Shown here piece by piece: positions 1 through 7,562 of a stretch of 19,860 nucleotides of DNA. Every line of letters begins with the position of its first letter. Position 1 is the first letter of the stretch. This stretch comes from an archaeon. GTDB taxonomy: Archaea; Thermoproteota; Nitrososphaeria; Nitrososphaerales; CADDZS01. A program made the translations under genes and the position numbers. Below the pieces are notes generated by a model. That model made no database searches and was not told the origin of the DNA. It saw only the letters and a program-made list of their open reading frames with translations. The DNA lies in the NCBI GenBank assembly GCA_021806865.1, contig JAKAPU010000031.1:1-19860 (forward strand), read 5' to 3'.

Positions 1-458
1 AAAGAATAACCCCGATCAAGGACCTCTTCCTTGTCCTGTTCTTCGTATCAATAGGCAGTCTGATCAACCCGTTCCCTGCATTCGCGGTAGGGCTACCAAT
101 CATCGCAGTATTCATACTCCTCATCGCCGGCAAGTTCTCCGGAGGCTTTGTGATAGGAAGCATTCTCAAAGCCGGTCAACCGAAGAAAAGTCCAGAGTAC
201 AAGAATATGATGAACAATGCTCCAGATGAGATCTTCAGTCCACGAGCAATTGGCACTTGGTTAATCCCGAGGGGCGAGTTCTCGCTCGTGATTGGGCAAC
301 TGGGCCTCACGCTGGGTCTCGTCGATCAGTCTTTCTTTTCATTGATTGGTGTGTCGGTGCTCGTCACGGCAATTATTGCATCAATCCTGCAGACCAAGAT
401 CGAGCCTCGGAGGGCGCCTTCAGATCGCCCATTTCGAGGTAAGCATGACGAAACCTGA
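1..458 (+). CDS. Monovalent cation:proton antiporter, CPA2/Kef type, C-terminal part
   Basis: The gene runs in from the left edge; about 151 residues of its C-terminal part are visible, read from base 3. It would exchange Na+ or K+ for protons across the cytoplasmic membrane. Two stretches typical of the CPA2 exchanger domain are visible: PIKDLFLVLFFVSIGS near the start of the visible part and PRGEFSLVIGQLGL about 95 residues in, with hydrophobic segments around them (for example the run ending VLVTAIIASIL). The protein ends shortly after the last membrane segment with a short charged tail (EPRRAPSDRPFRGKHDET), so no TrkA-N or TrkA-C domain is fused at the C-terminus. The ion cannot be told from this part. 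The gene is convergent with the minus-strand fragment that follows at 480. Confidence 0.85.
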   Translation, partial: RITPIKDLFLVLFFVSIGSLINPFPAFAVGLPIIAVFILLIAGKFSGGFVIGSILKAGQPKKSPEYKNMMNNAPDEIFSPRAIGTWLIPRGEFSLVIGQLGLTLGLVDQSFFSLIGVSVLVTAIIASILQTKIEPRRAPSDRPFRGKHDET

Positions 459-479
459 TAGTTCGTTACGAATCGTGAC

Positions 480-878
480 TTAGCCGCTCGTAGAAACATA
501 CTCTATGACGATGGTGTGTCCCGTACCGTATGGGTAAGGTTGACCGTTGAAGTACGGGTCGCCCCTTGCTGTGGCGTAGCACGGCGAGGAAGTTGAGGCA
601 GAGTTCGCGGCACTGCAATAGTCGTAGTAGTTCAGCATAAGTGATCCATATTGCTGGCTTGGCGTTCCATCCACTAATAGCACTACTTTGTGTGTTGCAT
701 CAGCCTTGTAGCCAAGTATGTCTGTGGAGTTGAATACTACTGGGTGGTTTGTGCCATTGAAAGAAACCGTGCCATAGGTCACATTCCATATCTGAAAGAA
801 ATCGGCGAGCGTGTAGTTAATGTCGGTTGTCGATTCGATATGAATTATTCCTGAAGAATCGTGATGGTGCTCTAATGC
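480..878 (-). pseudogene. 5'-truncated remnant of a hypothetical secreted-type protein (HHHDSSGIIHIES motif)
   Basis: An open frame of about 133 codons follows an in-frame TAG at 879-881. It begins ALEHHHDSSGIIHIES and continues with NYTLADFFQIWN, a pattern I recognise from uncharacterised archaeal and bacterial proteins in which a HxHD-SGIIH-xES block is followed by TLGDFFxIW and a final beta-rich stretch. The only possible start codon (GTG at 782) lies after this conserved block, so a start there would discard it. The usual N-terminal half (membrane anchor and the residues before the His-rich block) is absent; only 18 bases separate the fragment from the end of the next minus-strand gene at 897. 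The C-terminal part has two Cys residues (YCSAANSASTSSPC) that could form a disulfide. I read it as the 3' end of a gene whose front was deleted, but a short expressed protein from GTG 782 is not excluded. Function is unknown. Confidence 0.6.
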
Positions 879-896
879 CTAATCAAACAGAGTGTT

Positions 897-1730
897 TCAA
901 TCCGCAATGTGCAAGCGGCCGAGCCGCCATGGCTTCAACACGATGTCCCAGGGAGTTATGATTGATGAGTCAGTCAAAAGACAGTTTTGATGCGCTGTGG
1001 AAGCAATCTTGGCAGCAGTAGCAATCGGCTCCGTCGGCCGAATCGCTGGCGGCTCTCTTCCATGAAGATCGGCCAGGTTGCTGTCTAGCAATCTGCTTGA
1101 CAAAAACTTTGCTTTGGGTTCCACTTCGAACAAAAAGTCCATAAAATCTGAGTCCGATACTATCTTCTTCGTTCCTTCTATCAGGATTCGCCTGAACTTC
1201 CTTGTCACCATAGCATTGAGAGCCTTTCTCAATGAAGTCTCTGGTGGAAGACCAAATATCGGAGTCGTTGCCACATCGGCAACGAAAAGATCTGATGTGA
1301 ATATCCTCTTTTCGTACAGCTCCAGTACATCTAGGATCGATATCATACTCATCATCTTGTGCAAAGAGTTTTCGATCGCAGAGTAACCCAGAGTAGAGCT
1401 CTCGAACACGTGAAGTAATGAGACAATGTCGTCGTTTTCAGATGCCGATCCGATCAAGAGTGCGCTCTCAGTGCAGGAGGAATCCATGAACTGTTCAAAG
1501 TGCGACGGTTGCGTATTCGATAGAGTCGTCAGTATCGAATACTTGGACACTGCAAGAGGTCTTCTGCGGCTTTCTTCTCTCGTATGTTCAGCCTGCGGCT
1601 CGATGCACACAGCGTTCAGTTTGCTAGATTTCAACAACGAAATTGAGTCACGAGTGGTAGCACTTGGTTGCAACCTAGGCAATTTCCGGCTTACGATCTC
1701 AGGAAAGGCATCCTTGATCTTCAAACTCAT
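897..1730 (-). CDS. Protein made of four CBS domains
   Basis: A 277-residue protein when started at ATG 1730; the frame is open to a TTG at 1742 and a GTG at 1736, but the ATG is preceded by a purine-rich GAGTGATC. Four CBS-like units can be followed at roughly residues 12-72, 86-138, 150-202 and 217-267. The third is clearest (VADVATTPIFGLPPETSLRKAL, then FRRILIEG and VSDSDFMDFLF) and the fourth ends in LLTDSSIITPWDIV. CBS pairs form Bateman modules that bind adenosine nucleotides or related ligands, so this is probably a ligand sensor. There is no fused enzyme, channel or DNA-binding domain, so it must act on a partner that the sequence does not identify. It is soluble, with no membrane segment or signal peptide. 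It stands alone on its strand, with a strong palindrome just upstream. Confidence 0.75.
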   Translation of the reverse strand: MSLKIKDAFPEIVSRKLPRLQPSATTRDSISLLKSSKLNAVCIEPQAEHTREESRRRPLAVSKYSILTTLSNTQPSHFEQFMDSSCTESALLIGSASENDDIVSLLHVFESSTLGYSAIENSLHKMMSMISILDVLELYEKRIFTSDLFVADVATTPIFGLPPETSLRKALNAMVTRKFRRILIEGTKKIVSDSDFMDFLFEVEPKAKFLSSRLLDSNLADLHGREPPAIRPTEPIATAAKIASTAHQNCLLTDSSIITPWDIVLKPWRLGRLHIAD

Positions 1731-1763
1731 GATCACTCGCAATTTGCAGCCTCAGAACGAAGG

Positions 1764-1810
1764 GCCAGTAGCACGAACAAATGTCAGTCATTGTTCGTTG
1801 TGCTACTGGC
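1764..1810. repeat. 17-bp imperfect palindrome upstream of the CBS gene
   Basis: The outer arms are GCCAGTAGCA (1764-1773) and TGCTACTGGC (1801-1810). The inner arms are CGAACAA (1774-1780) and TTGTTCG (1791-1797). The arms pair perfectly except for three extra bases (1798-1800) on the right side. The loop is ATGTCAGTCA. The palindrome ends 33 bases upstream of the CBS gene's ATG. It has no T run on either side consistent with an intrinsic terminator for a known gene. It could be an operator, a 5' leader hairpin or the end of a lost small mobile element. Confidence 0.8.
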
Positions 1811-1820
1811 AATAAAAACA
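1811..1820 (-). promoter_or_regulatory. Possible TATA element for the CBS gene
   Basis: On the minus strand the sequence reads TGTTTTTATT, an A/T-rich archaeal TATA-like stretch. A start about 25 bases downstream would fall within the palindrome at 1764-1810. If so, the palindrome would overlap the transcription start, which suits an operator. This is based on position and composition only. Confidence 0.35.
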
Positions 1821-2194
1821 GTCATTACGATTATCATCGTTGAGAATGGTTCAAGCAAGACTTGTTCAGAGCATTTGTTTCGAGCTACTTCCGACTGTAG
1901 CAGTACCTGTTCTAATGCACCAGTTAGGACTCCATGCTGGGCTCTTTTCTTAGTTGGCCTCTTCGCTGGTGCTAGTTTGGAAATGTGATTTCTTACCGCG
2001 GATTGAGCATTCGATTGGTCATTCGTATGTTAGAAAAGCTTGCAGTTCATGGGAAAAGGCTATTATAATTACCAGAACCGACAGATATATCGGACATCAA
2101 CATATGTTTCCAAGTCTTGATTGAAATAGAAACTTGCCAAATCGTTTCAACTGGATTTGCTGGAACGCGATGTATCAGAGAAAGGTAAGACAAT
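1821..2194. other. Gene-free stretch between divergent genes
   Basis: No convincing coding frame is present; short open frames here have no recognisable motif. An A/T-rich element, CTATTATAATT near 2060, could be a TATA box for the plus-strand gene at 2195, which would give a leader of about 100 bases. A short CCGA...TCGG inverted repeat (about 2082-2097) is too weak to call. GGTAAGA just before 2195 is the probable ribosome binding site of that gene. Confidence 0.4.
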
Positions 2195-4138
2195 TTGAAA
2201 TCTAAGATACTCGTATTTGCGATCATATTACTATTCGCCGTAGGATCATTTGAGTTTATTCCTACTTTTGCCAGCTCGCCAACTACGGGTTTCAAAATAA
2301 TCAATGTTTCGTGGGGGACGCCTAACAGCCCGACTGGTGCGGCACCTGGAGATAGCAATCTTCCGCTCACAGTAACTCTTCAGTACGTTTTCCCTAATTC
2401 AGCGACTAACATACAGGGACTACTCGAGCTTTCGAATGGATTTTCTACATACAATGGATCTGGCTCTGCATTTTCTTCAGTAACTGGAATCACGTCAACT
2501 GGTATGATTGTGCAAATGACGTTTCAGGTGTATCTCGCCTCGAATCTCGCGCTGGGCGCTTACGCCTTGCCGTTGAATCTCTCTTGGACTGCGAGTGGTT
2601 ACTCGTACACCCTAAACCAGAGTTCAAGCATTACCGTTTACGTAGAAGGAAGACCTCAGATTTACTTCAGTGCCGCATCCCAATCTCTTGCTCCAGGACA
2701 GGTAAATCTTGTTCCATTAATCATTCAGAATACCGGAAGCGGAGCTGCCTCGACTATTTCGATAACTGCGACTTCTCAGGTGGCAGGGATCCTCAACTCG
2801 GTGCCGCAGATCCAGAGCATCGGTCCGGGAGCGCAGAGCACCTACCCTTTACAGATTTACGTGCCACTCGCTGCAGCAGGTGCAGTGGTTCCAGTTTCTC
2901 TCACAGCAACGTACAAGGATCCGTACGGAAACAGCGGAACAGTGTCGCAGTCTCTCTTCCTCTATGCTTCGGCAGCCGGAGTTGCCAAACTGCAGTTCAG
3001 CTCAAACCAGCAGACACTTGTTCCGGGAACGTCGAATAATGTGACTATCACGCTAACAAATACTGGCGCGCAAAGCCTCTCGCAAGTTGTGACATCGATC
3101 ACATCCGGATCTCCGTCAGTTACTATTTTGGGAACTTTTCCATATCTTGCCTCGCTGAATGCAAACGCCTCTGTGAACTCGGTGATTGGGATCTACGTGG
3201 CTCCATCAGCATCAAATTCACCTGTCTCGATCACTCTGACTTCCAGCTACATCGTCAACCAGAATGGGATGAGCGGCTCGACTTCTCAGTCGCTGGGTTT
3301 CTACACTACAAACAGCCCGCTCACAAACATCAGCTTGAACGTGGTGCCAGTCAACACGAATCTGACGGCTGGACAGGACTCTGTGGTTTCGTTCATTATC
3401 AAGAATGCAGGTAACTCTTCAGTGTACTCGCCAAGCTTTTCCCTCACTACGCTCACCCCTCTTGTGATAGCGGCGAATTCGACGTATTCCTTGCCTGGAA
3501 CAATCATCACGCCGGGTGGCTCAGTCTTATACGAGGCTACATTGACTTCGTCGCCGAGCTCCACTCCAGGCATTTATTCTGGATCGCTAGCAGTCACGAT
3601 CTCAGACAGGCAAGGCAACCAGCGCACCCAGACTTTCTCGGTTGGCTTCAGACTTGCTGGGCAGATAGATCTTGTAATCACGGGACAGCAAGTAGTCCAG
3701 ACAAACCAGACCCTCGTTGTCAGCGGAACCATACTGAATGAGGGGACGACTCCAGCGTATTATGCTCAGGTGGGGGGACAGGCAAATTCTGGGGCGGGTC
3801 CACAGTCGTATCTGGGCGAAATAGATGTGAACACTCCGCTGCCTTTCAGCATAGTTGTCCCAGTCCAACTTCCGAGTAGCGGAGCCGAATCTACCAATGT
3901 GACAGTTTCCATATCATTCCAAGACAATTTTGGTTCGAATAGGCAGGTAGTATTGACGAGTCACACGACCTTGCTACCTCAGCAATCAGGAACTGAGACA
4001 ATCACGACCCAAAGACAGACTCCCTTCAGAGCTCTCGACCTGATTTTTTCAGTCGTGATAATTGTGCTTGTCCTAGTACTGGCAGTAGTGCTGCTGCGAA
4101 GGCGCGGATCTCGAGGCAAAGAGACCAAGGTTATCTGA
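2195..4138 (+). CDS. Large secreted surface protein with Ig-like repeats and C-terminal membrane anchor (S-layer-domain type, COG1361-like)
   Basis: A 647-residue protein. Residues 1-27 form a signal peptide (MKSK, a hydrophobic core, then a likely cleavage after TFA-S). A beta-rich N-terminal domain (28-150) is followed by four repeats of roughly 105 residues: about 153-258, 265-370, 378-487 and 490-596. Three repeats carry a version of the phrase 'L.PGQ.N.V.. I..NTG', for example LAPGQVNLVPLIIQNTGSG and LVPGTSNNVTITLTNTGAQ. This is the pattern of CARDB/NEW-like cell-surface repeats. A Thr/Gln linker leads to a transmembrane helix at about 614-634 and a basic tail RRRGSRGKETK, so the protein would face outside and be anchored in the membrane. 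It has many N-x-S/T sites for glycosylation. The start is TTG, chosen because GGTAAGA lies just upstream and the signal peptide begins directly after it. There is no ABC transporter or RND partner next to it, although such partners are often seen for this family. Its role (cell envelope, adhesion or transport accessory) is not shown. Confidence 0.8.
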   Translation: MKSKILVFAIILLFAVGSFEFIPTFASSPTTGFKIINVSWGTPNSPTGAAPGDSNLPLTVTLQYVFPNSATNIQGLLELSNGFSTYNGSGSAFSSVTGITSTGMIVQMTFQVYLASNLALGAYALPLNLSWTASGYSYTLNQSSSITVYVEGRPQIYFSAASQSLAPGQVNLVPLIIQNTGSGAASTISITATSQVAGILNSVPQIQSIGPGAQSTYPLQIYVPLAAAGAVVPVSLTATYKDPYGNSGTVSQSLFLYASAAGVAKLQFSSNQQTLVPGTSNNVTITLTNTGAQSLSQVVTSITSGSPSVTILGTFPYLASLNANASVNSVIGIYVAPSASNSPVSITLTSSYIVNQNGMSGSTSQSLGFYTTNSPLTNISLNVVPVNTNLTAGQDSVVSFIIKNAGNSSVYSPSFSLTTLTPLVIAANSTYSLPGTIITPGGSVLYEATLTSSPSSTPGIYSGSLAVTISDRQGNQRTQTFSVGFRLAGQIDLVITGQQVVQTNQTLVVSGTILNEGTTPAYYAQVGGQANSGAGPQSYLGEIDVNTPLPFSIVVPVQLPSSGAESTNVTVSISFQDNFGSNRQVVLTSHTTLLPQQSGTETITTQRQTPFRALDLIFSVVIIVLVLVLAVVLLRRRGSRGKETKVI

Positions 4139-4171
4139 GATTTTCGCAGACTTGGACAAAACGCGCTGATC

Positions 4172-4384
4172 TTATCGGTGACTTTCTTTCCGCGCGGTTT
4201 GCGATTGCGCAACTGGACTTGATCTCCTTTGCAATGCGCGCCTTATGACCAGCATTCCAGCTCCTACGAAGATCACATCTGTCGCAAGCTCTGTGGGGCT
4301 AGTTCCAAGATAAGCTATGAAAAGCAAGCCAAGCACGATGAGTAAGATCCCACCGATTAATTCAAGGACCTTATGTGCCGCCAT
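4172..4384 (-). CDS. Small two-helix membrane protein of unknown function
   Basis: A 70-residue protein with two hydrophobic helices at about residues 8-26 (LELIGGILLIVLGLLFIAY) and 33-49, and a basic, polar tail (RRALQRRSSPVAQSQTARKESHR). The ATG at 4384 is preceded by GAGAGGT, a good ribosome binding site, which supports it as real. It lies 54 bases downstream of hflX on the same strand and may be the last gene of that cluster. By the positive-inside rule both ends should face the cytoplasm. No family is recognised. Confidence 0.6.
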   Translation of the reverse strand: MAAHKVLELIGGILLIVLGLLFIAYLGTSPTELATDVIFVGAGMLVIRRALQRRSSPVAQSQTARKESHR

Positions 4385-4438
4385 GGACTTGGAACCTCTC
4401 CAACTGCTTATGAATGTTGCAATTCGAAAATACCAGGA

Positions 4439-5680
4439 TTACGTCTTGCTGGTGTCAACAGTCTTGACAATGCCGCGATCTTCATATTCTTCCTCTTGTT
4501 CGGAGATCTCTTCGCCCTCAAACAGACGCTGAACGATCCTGACCCGCAGTTTCTTTGTTCCCTCTCCTGTTTTCGCCGAGATTCCGATGGTTGGCATGTC
4601 TCCGAACATGGAGGCTCTCTTATCAACCTCCTCCCTAGAAAGAAGGTCGATTTTATTCATCACGATTAGGATCTTAACCGGGTTTGTCCCAAGCTGATCA
4701 AGGACCTGCCTGCAGCTTTGGTACTTCACGTTGACATCTTCCAGTGGTTCGCTCACATCCACCAAGAGGAGAATCAGGTCAGCGTAGGTGAGCTCTTCCA
4801 GCGTGGATTTGAAAGCTTCGATCATGTAGGTGGGAAGCCTGCTGATGAATCCAACCGTGTCGGATAGAAGCACTTTTCGACCGCCGAGCGGTTCAAAGCT
4901 CCTCGTCGTTGTTGTCAGTGTTGTAAAGAGGCCGGAAGACTCTTCCTTGTGCTCAGAGACAAGCCTATTGAACAGTGTCGTCTTGCCGCTGCTGGTGTAA
5001 CCGGCTAGAGACACAAATGGGATGTTCAGCCTTTCCCGCGAAACCTTGAACAGTTCGCGACGCTTTCGAGCGTCTTCAAGCTTCTTTTGTATCAGAGCCA
5101 TCTGTCTTTTGAGTGCCCTGAATTTGATATCGACTGCATACTCGCCCATCCCCATGAATCCTGCCTGTTCTCCCTTGAGCGAAACGCGAACCGCCTCTCT
5201 TGCTCGTGGAATTTCGTATTTCAATTCCGCAAGCTTGACCTGAAGTTTTGCTTCTGTGGTCGTCGCGCGCGAGTTGAATATGTCAAGTATCAATCGCTCC
5301 CTATCAATCACCTGCTGGTGAGTGAATTTTGCAAGGTTGTGAGCTTGAGAGGAAGAAAGCCTGTCGTCAACCACTATCATTGATGTGCGTTCGCTCTCTG
5401 CGACGTTCTTAACTTCAAGGGCTTTGCCCGAACCGATGCCGTACTGTGGATGAGTGAATCTCTTCTGCGTCATGGTGGTCACAACGTTGTATCCCGCGGC
5501 CTCTGCCAGACCTACTGCCTCACTTTTCACGAATTCATTAGGATAAGTGATCAGTATGATACGAGTGCCGCTTGGTCTTCCTTCGCGACGTTTTGGTGTT
5601 GTGTCTGTCTGATGCAAGATGGAAACACGGACTGGTTTTCTGGTGTAGGAATCAGATCGAAGGCTTATAGCTGTACGCAA
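4439..5680 (-). CDS. hflX: HflX-type ribosome-associated GTPase
   Basis: A 413-residue protein. HflX GTPases bind the large ribosomal subunit and, in bacteria, split stalled or hibernating ribosomes; archaeal members are less studied. After a variable basic N-terminus, the HflX nucleotide-binding N-domain covers about 40-135 (with GIGSGKALEV and DDRLSSSQAHNL). A helical linker follows at 140-215 (AELKYEIPRAREAVRVSLKG). The G domain starts near 222: G1 GYTSSGKT (227-234), a Thr-rich switch I (TTLTTTTR, 253-260), G3 DTVGF (274-278), G4 NKID (342-345) and G5 SAKTGEG (368-374). An acidic tail (GEEISEQEEEYED) ends the protein. The start is uncertain: TTG 5680 is the first possible start after the upstream stop and lacks an obvious ribosome binding site; a TTG at residue 22 is an alternative. 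The upstream gene ends only 26 bases away, so the two are probably cotranscribed. Confidence 0.92.
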   Translation of the reverse strand: MRTAISLRSDSYTRKPVRVSILHQTDTTPKRREGRPSGTRIILITYPNEFVKSEAVGLAEAAGYNVVTTMTQKRFTHPQYGIGSGKALEVKNVAESERTSMIVVDDRLSSSQAHNLAKFTHQQVIDRERLILDIFNSRATTTEAKLQVKLAELKYEIPRAREAVRVSLKGEQAGFMGMGEYAVDIKFRALKRQMALIQKKLEDARKRRELFKVSRERLNIPFVSLAGYTSSGKTTLFNRLVSEHKEESSGLFTTLTTTTRSFEPLGGRKVLLSDTVGFISRLPTYMIEAFKSTLEELTYADLILLLVDVSEPLEDVNVKYQSCRQVLDQLGTNPVKILIVMNKIDLLSREEVDKRASMFGDMPTIGISAKTGEGTKKLRVRIVQRLFEGEEISEQEEEYEDRGIVKTVDTSKT

Positions 5681-5706
5681 GCAATTAGGCTTATCGTAAG
5701 AGGAAC

Positions 5707-6273
5707 TTAGAGCATACTCTGAGAAAGATTCTGTTCGCGCCGCAACTGTAGGTTCTGCTCTCGCATCACCTTTGCGGCCTCGCCATCTTTTCTTGCCTTT
5801 GAGATTCTGGCTTGACCGACCACTTTTGTTATTGCCTTTACCCCGGTTTCAGTGATCTCAACTTCGCTCTTTGTGCTCATTATCAGAGATCCGTTCATCT
5901 TCTTGATAGCAGACCTAAGGTGCGGACTAGGGATAATCTTTCGCCCCTTCTGCAAAGGCGGTTCGACTATTTCGGCTATCTCCCAGATCCTCCTGGGCGA
6001 TCTCTCAACTAGTGCGATCAGGATTTTTTGCATCCTTTCGTCCAGCTGAATTTCCATTTTCTCCTTCTTTGGAAACTTGCCAAGAAGCTTTGTGCACTCG
6101 TCCTCTTCCAAGCAGACCTTGGTGCTGTATCCATTAGTGAACGTTGCGACTAGTGAAACAATCTCCGGCCAGTACTTCTCGTCGTAATCTTGCAAGAGTA
6201 GGAAAGTCTCGGCTGGAACGTAATAACCGCCCTTTACGGGATAAAGTTGCCGTGTACCTATGTGGTCCGACAT
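5707..6273 (-). CDS. Conserved hypothetical protein with probable winged-helix domain
   Basis: A 188-residue soluble protein starting with ATG. I do not recognise a named family. Residues 76-150 look like a winged helix: MQKILIALVERSPRRIWEIAEIV, then PSPHLRSAIKKMNG as a possible recognition helix, then a strand-rich wing (SLIMSTKSEVEITETG). The C-terminal 35 residues are charged and helical, with a small internal repeat (REQNLQL / REQNLSQ). The N-terminal part (1-70) holds YYVPAETFLLLQDY and two Cys residues (54 and 60). It precedes hflX by 26 bases on the same strand, so a role in the same process is possible but not shown. The start is supported by the position after the gene-free gap; no clear TATA element was found directly upstream. 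Confidence 0.7.
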   Translation of the reverse strand: MSDHIGTRQLYPVKGGYYVPAETFLLLQDYDEKYWPEIVSLVATFTNGYSTKVCLEEDECTKLLGKFPKKEKMEIQLDERMQKILIALVERSPRRIWEIAEIVEPPLQKGRKIIPSPHLRSAIKKMNGSLIMSTKSEVEITETGVKAITKVVGQARISKARKDGEAAKVMREQNLQLRREQNLSQSML

Positions 6274-6531
6274 TTTGCTCTACTCAACTAGTCGACGAGA
6301 ACAGCAGTGCAATCCTTCGAAGGAACCAAACTCCGGCAGGGGCTCAAACTCAGCTAACAAACAGGCGAGGAAGGGCGCTCTACTCATCACCTTTAACGTG
6401 CGCGTGTCTGCCTTATTACTCTTCTCTTTAAGCAGGCCAGGAGCCGAATTCGCGCCTTGAGATTGGGTTTTCTCCCTTAATAGGCCTGTGAATAGGGCAG
6501 TTTCTTTAGCCATTCTGATGATCTGAGAAAT
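6274..6531. other. Gene-free gap between ilvE and the winged-helix gene
   Basis: Both neighbours are on the minus strand. A 77-codon open frame (6513 to 6280, minus) crosses it but has no ribosome binding site and no recognisable motif, so it is not called. A TTAAAG element on the minus strand near 6427 is the only TATA-like stretch noticed. No tRNA T-arm or terminator hairpin was found. Confidence 0.4.
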
Positions 6532-7446
6532 TCAAAGCGGCTCTAGCCACTTGGAGTACTTTGGAACTTTCCCTCGCACTATGTCGAAGAATTCCTTCTG
6601 TATCCTCTCGGTGATGGGGCCACGGGCTCCATTACCAATGGATCTTCCATCAATCTCTCTGACTGGGGTCACCTCCGCAGCAGTGCCGGTCAGAAACACT
6701 TCGTCTGATAGCAGCAGCTCGCTACGGCTAATGTCCTTTTCTTCCACAGTGTACCCGAGGTCTCTTCCAACGGTGAGTATTGAGTCGCGAGTTATCCCTG
6801 GGAGTGCACCAGAACTGTGTGGTGGCGTGTACAGCGCACCATCCTTCACAACAAACAGATTCTCGCCGGTCCCTTCCGCTACCATTCCCAAACCGTTCAA
6901 AAGTATGGCTTCATGATATCCTAGTTGTTGAGCCTCGATCTTCGCTAGAATGCTGTTTGCATAATTTGCAGCAGCCTTTGCCATGGTTGGCATAGATCTC
7001 GGATCAATCCTGGCCCATGAAGATATCTTGCAGCGAACACCCTTCTGAAGCCCTTCCTCTCCAAGATAGGGCAGCCATGGCCACACAGCAATCGCAAGAT
7101 GCACTTGATTTCCTTTAGGACTGACGCCCACTTCATCCCATCCGTAGAAGACGATGGGTCTGATGTAACACTCGTTGATTTTGTTTCCGCGTATAGTGTC
7201 TTTTATTGCCCTAGTGATTTCGTCTGGTGCATAAGGAATGGACATGCCATATAGCTTGGCACTGTTGTAAAACCTCTTGTTGTGAGCATCCAGGCGAAAT
7301 ATCATCGTTCCCTTTTCGGTGTTGTAACATCGTATACCCTCAAACATTGCACTGCCGTAATGCAAAGAATGAGTCATTACGTGGATTTTGGCGTCATCCC
7401 AGGGAACCAGGTTTCCATCCAGCCAAATCTTGTCTGTCTTCTTCAC
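6532..7446 (-). CDS. ilvE: Branched-chain amino acid aminotransferase
   Basis: A 304-residue class IV (fold type IV) PLP aminotransferase, close to the usual IlvE length. It transfers the amino group between glutamate and the 2-oxo acids of valine, leucine and isoleucine. The family signatures are all there: HSLHYGSAMFEGIRCY (26-41), the PLP lysine in MPTMAKAAANYANS (Lys157), EGTGENLFVV (191-200), ALPGITRD and FLTGTAAEVTPVREIDG near the C-terminus. The start is GTG at 7446, preceded by TTGGGAT; no internal Met before the conserved WLDGNLVPWDDAK fits better. It lies downstream of hef on the same strand, but the 116-base gap holds its own TATA-like element, so separate transcription is likely. 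Confidence 0.95.
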   Translation of the reverse strand: MKKTDKIWLDGNLVPWDDAKIHVMTHSLHYGSAMFEGIRCYNTEKGTMIFRLDAHNKRFYNSAKLYGMSIPYAPDEITRAIKDTIRGNKINECYIRPIVFYGWDEVGVSPKGNQVHLAIAVWPWLPYLGEEGLQKGVRCKISSWARIDPRSMPTMAKAAANYANSILAKIEAQQLGYHEAILLNGLGMVAEGTGENLFVVKDGALYTPPHSSGALPGITRDSILTVGRDLGYTVEEKDISRSELLLSDEVFLTGTAAEVTPVREIDGRSIGNGARGPITERIQKEFFDIVRGKVPKYSKWLEPL

Positions 7447-7475
7447 TTTATCCCAACAAAGAAATCAAAATTTGA

Positions 7476-7488
7476 GTTAAAAAATATG
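7476..7488 (-). promoter_or_regulatory. Probable TATA element of ilvE
   Basis: On the minus strand the sequence reads CATATTTTTTAACT, an A/T-rich box about 30-42 bases upstream of the GTG start at 7446. Archaeal transcription would begin about 25 bases downstream, leaving a leader of roughly 10 bases. It is the most A/T-rich run in the gap between hef and ilvE. Confidence 0.5.
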
Positions 7489-7562
7489 ACGAATTCGGGC
7501 GTTACTCAGGATAGTCCAAACCTATCTTTCAGGAATCTGAATCTGTGGACTCAGCCGTGAAA

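Noticed and set aside
1426..1988. Plus-strand open frames opposite and beyond the CBS gene
   Set aside because: They are shadows of the minus-strand CBS gene or run through the palindrome; no family motif is seen.
6280..6513. 77-codon minus-strand open frame just after ilvE
   Set aside because: ATG start but no ribosome binding site, no recognisable motif, neutral third-position composition.
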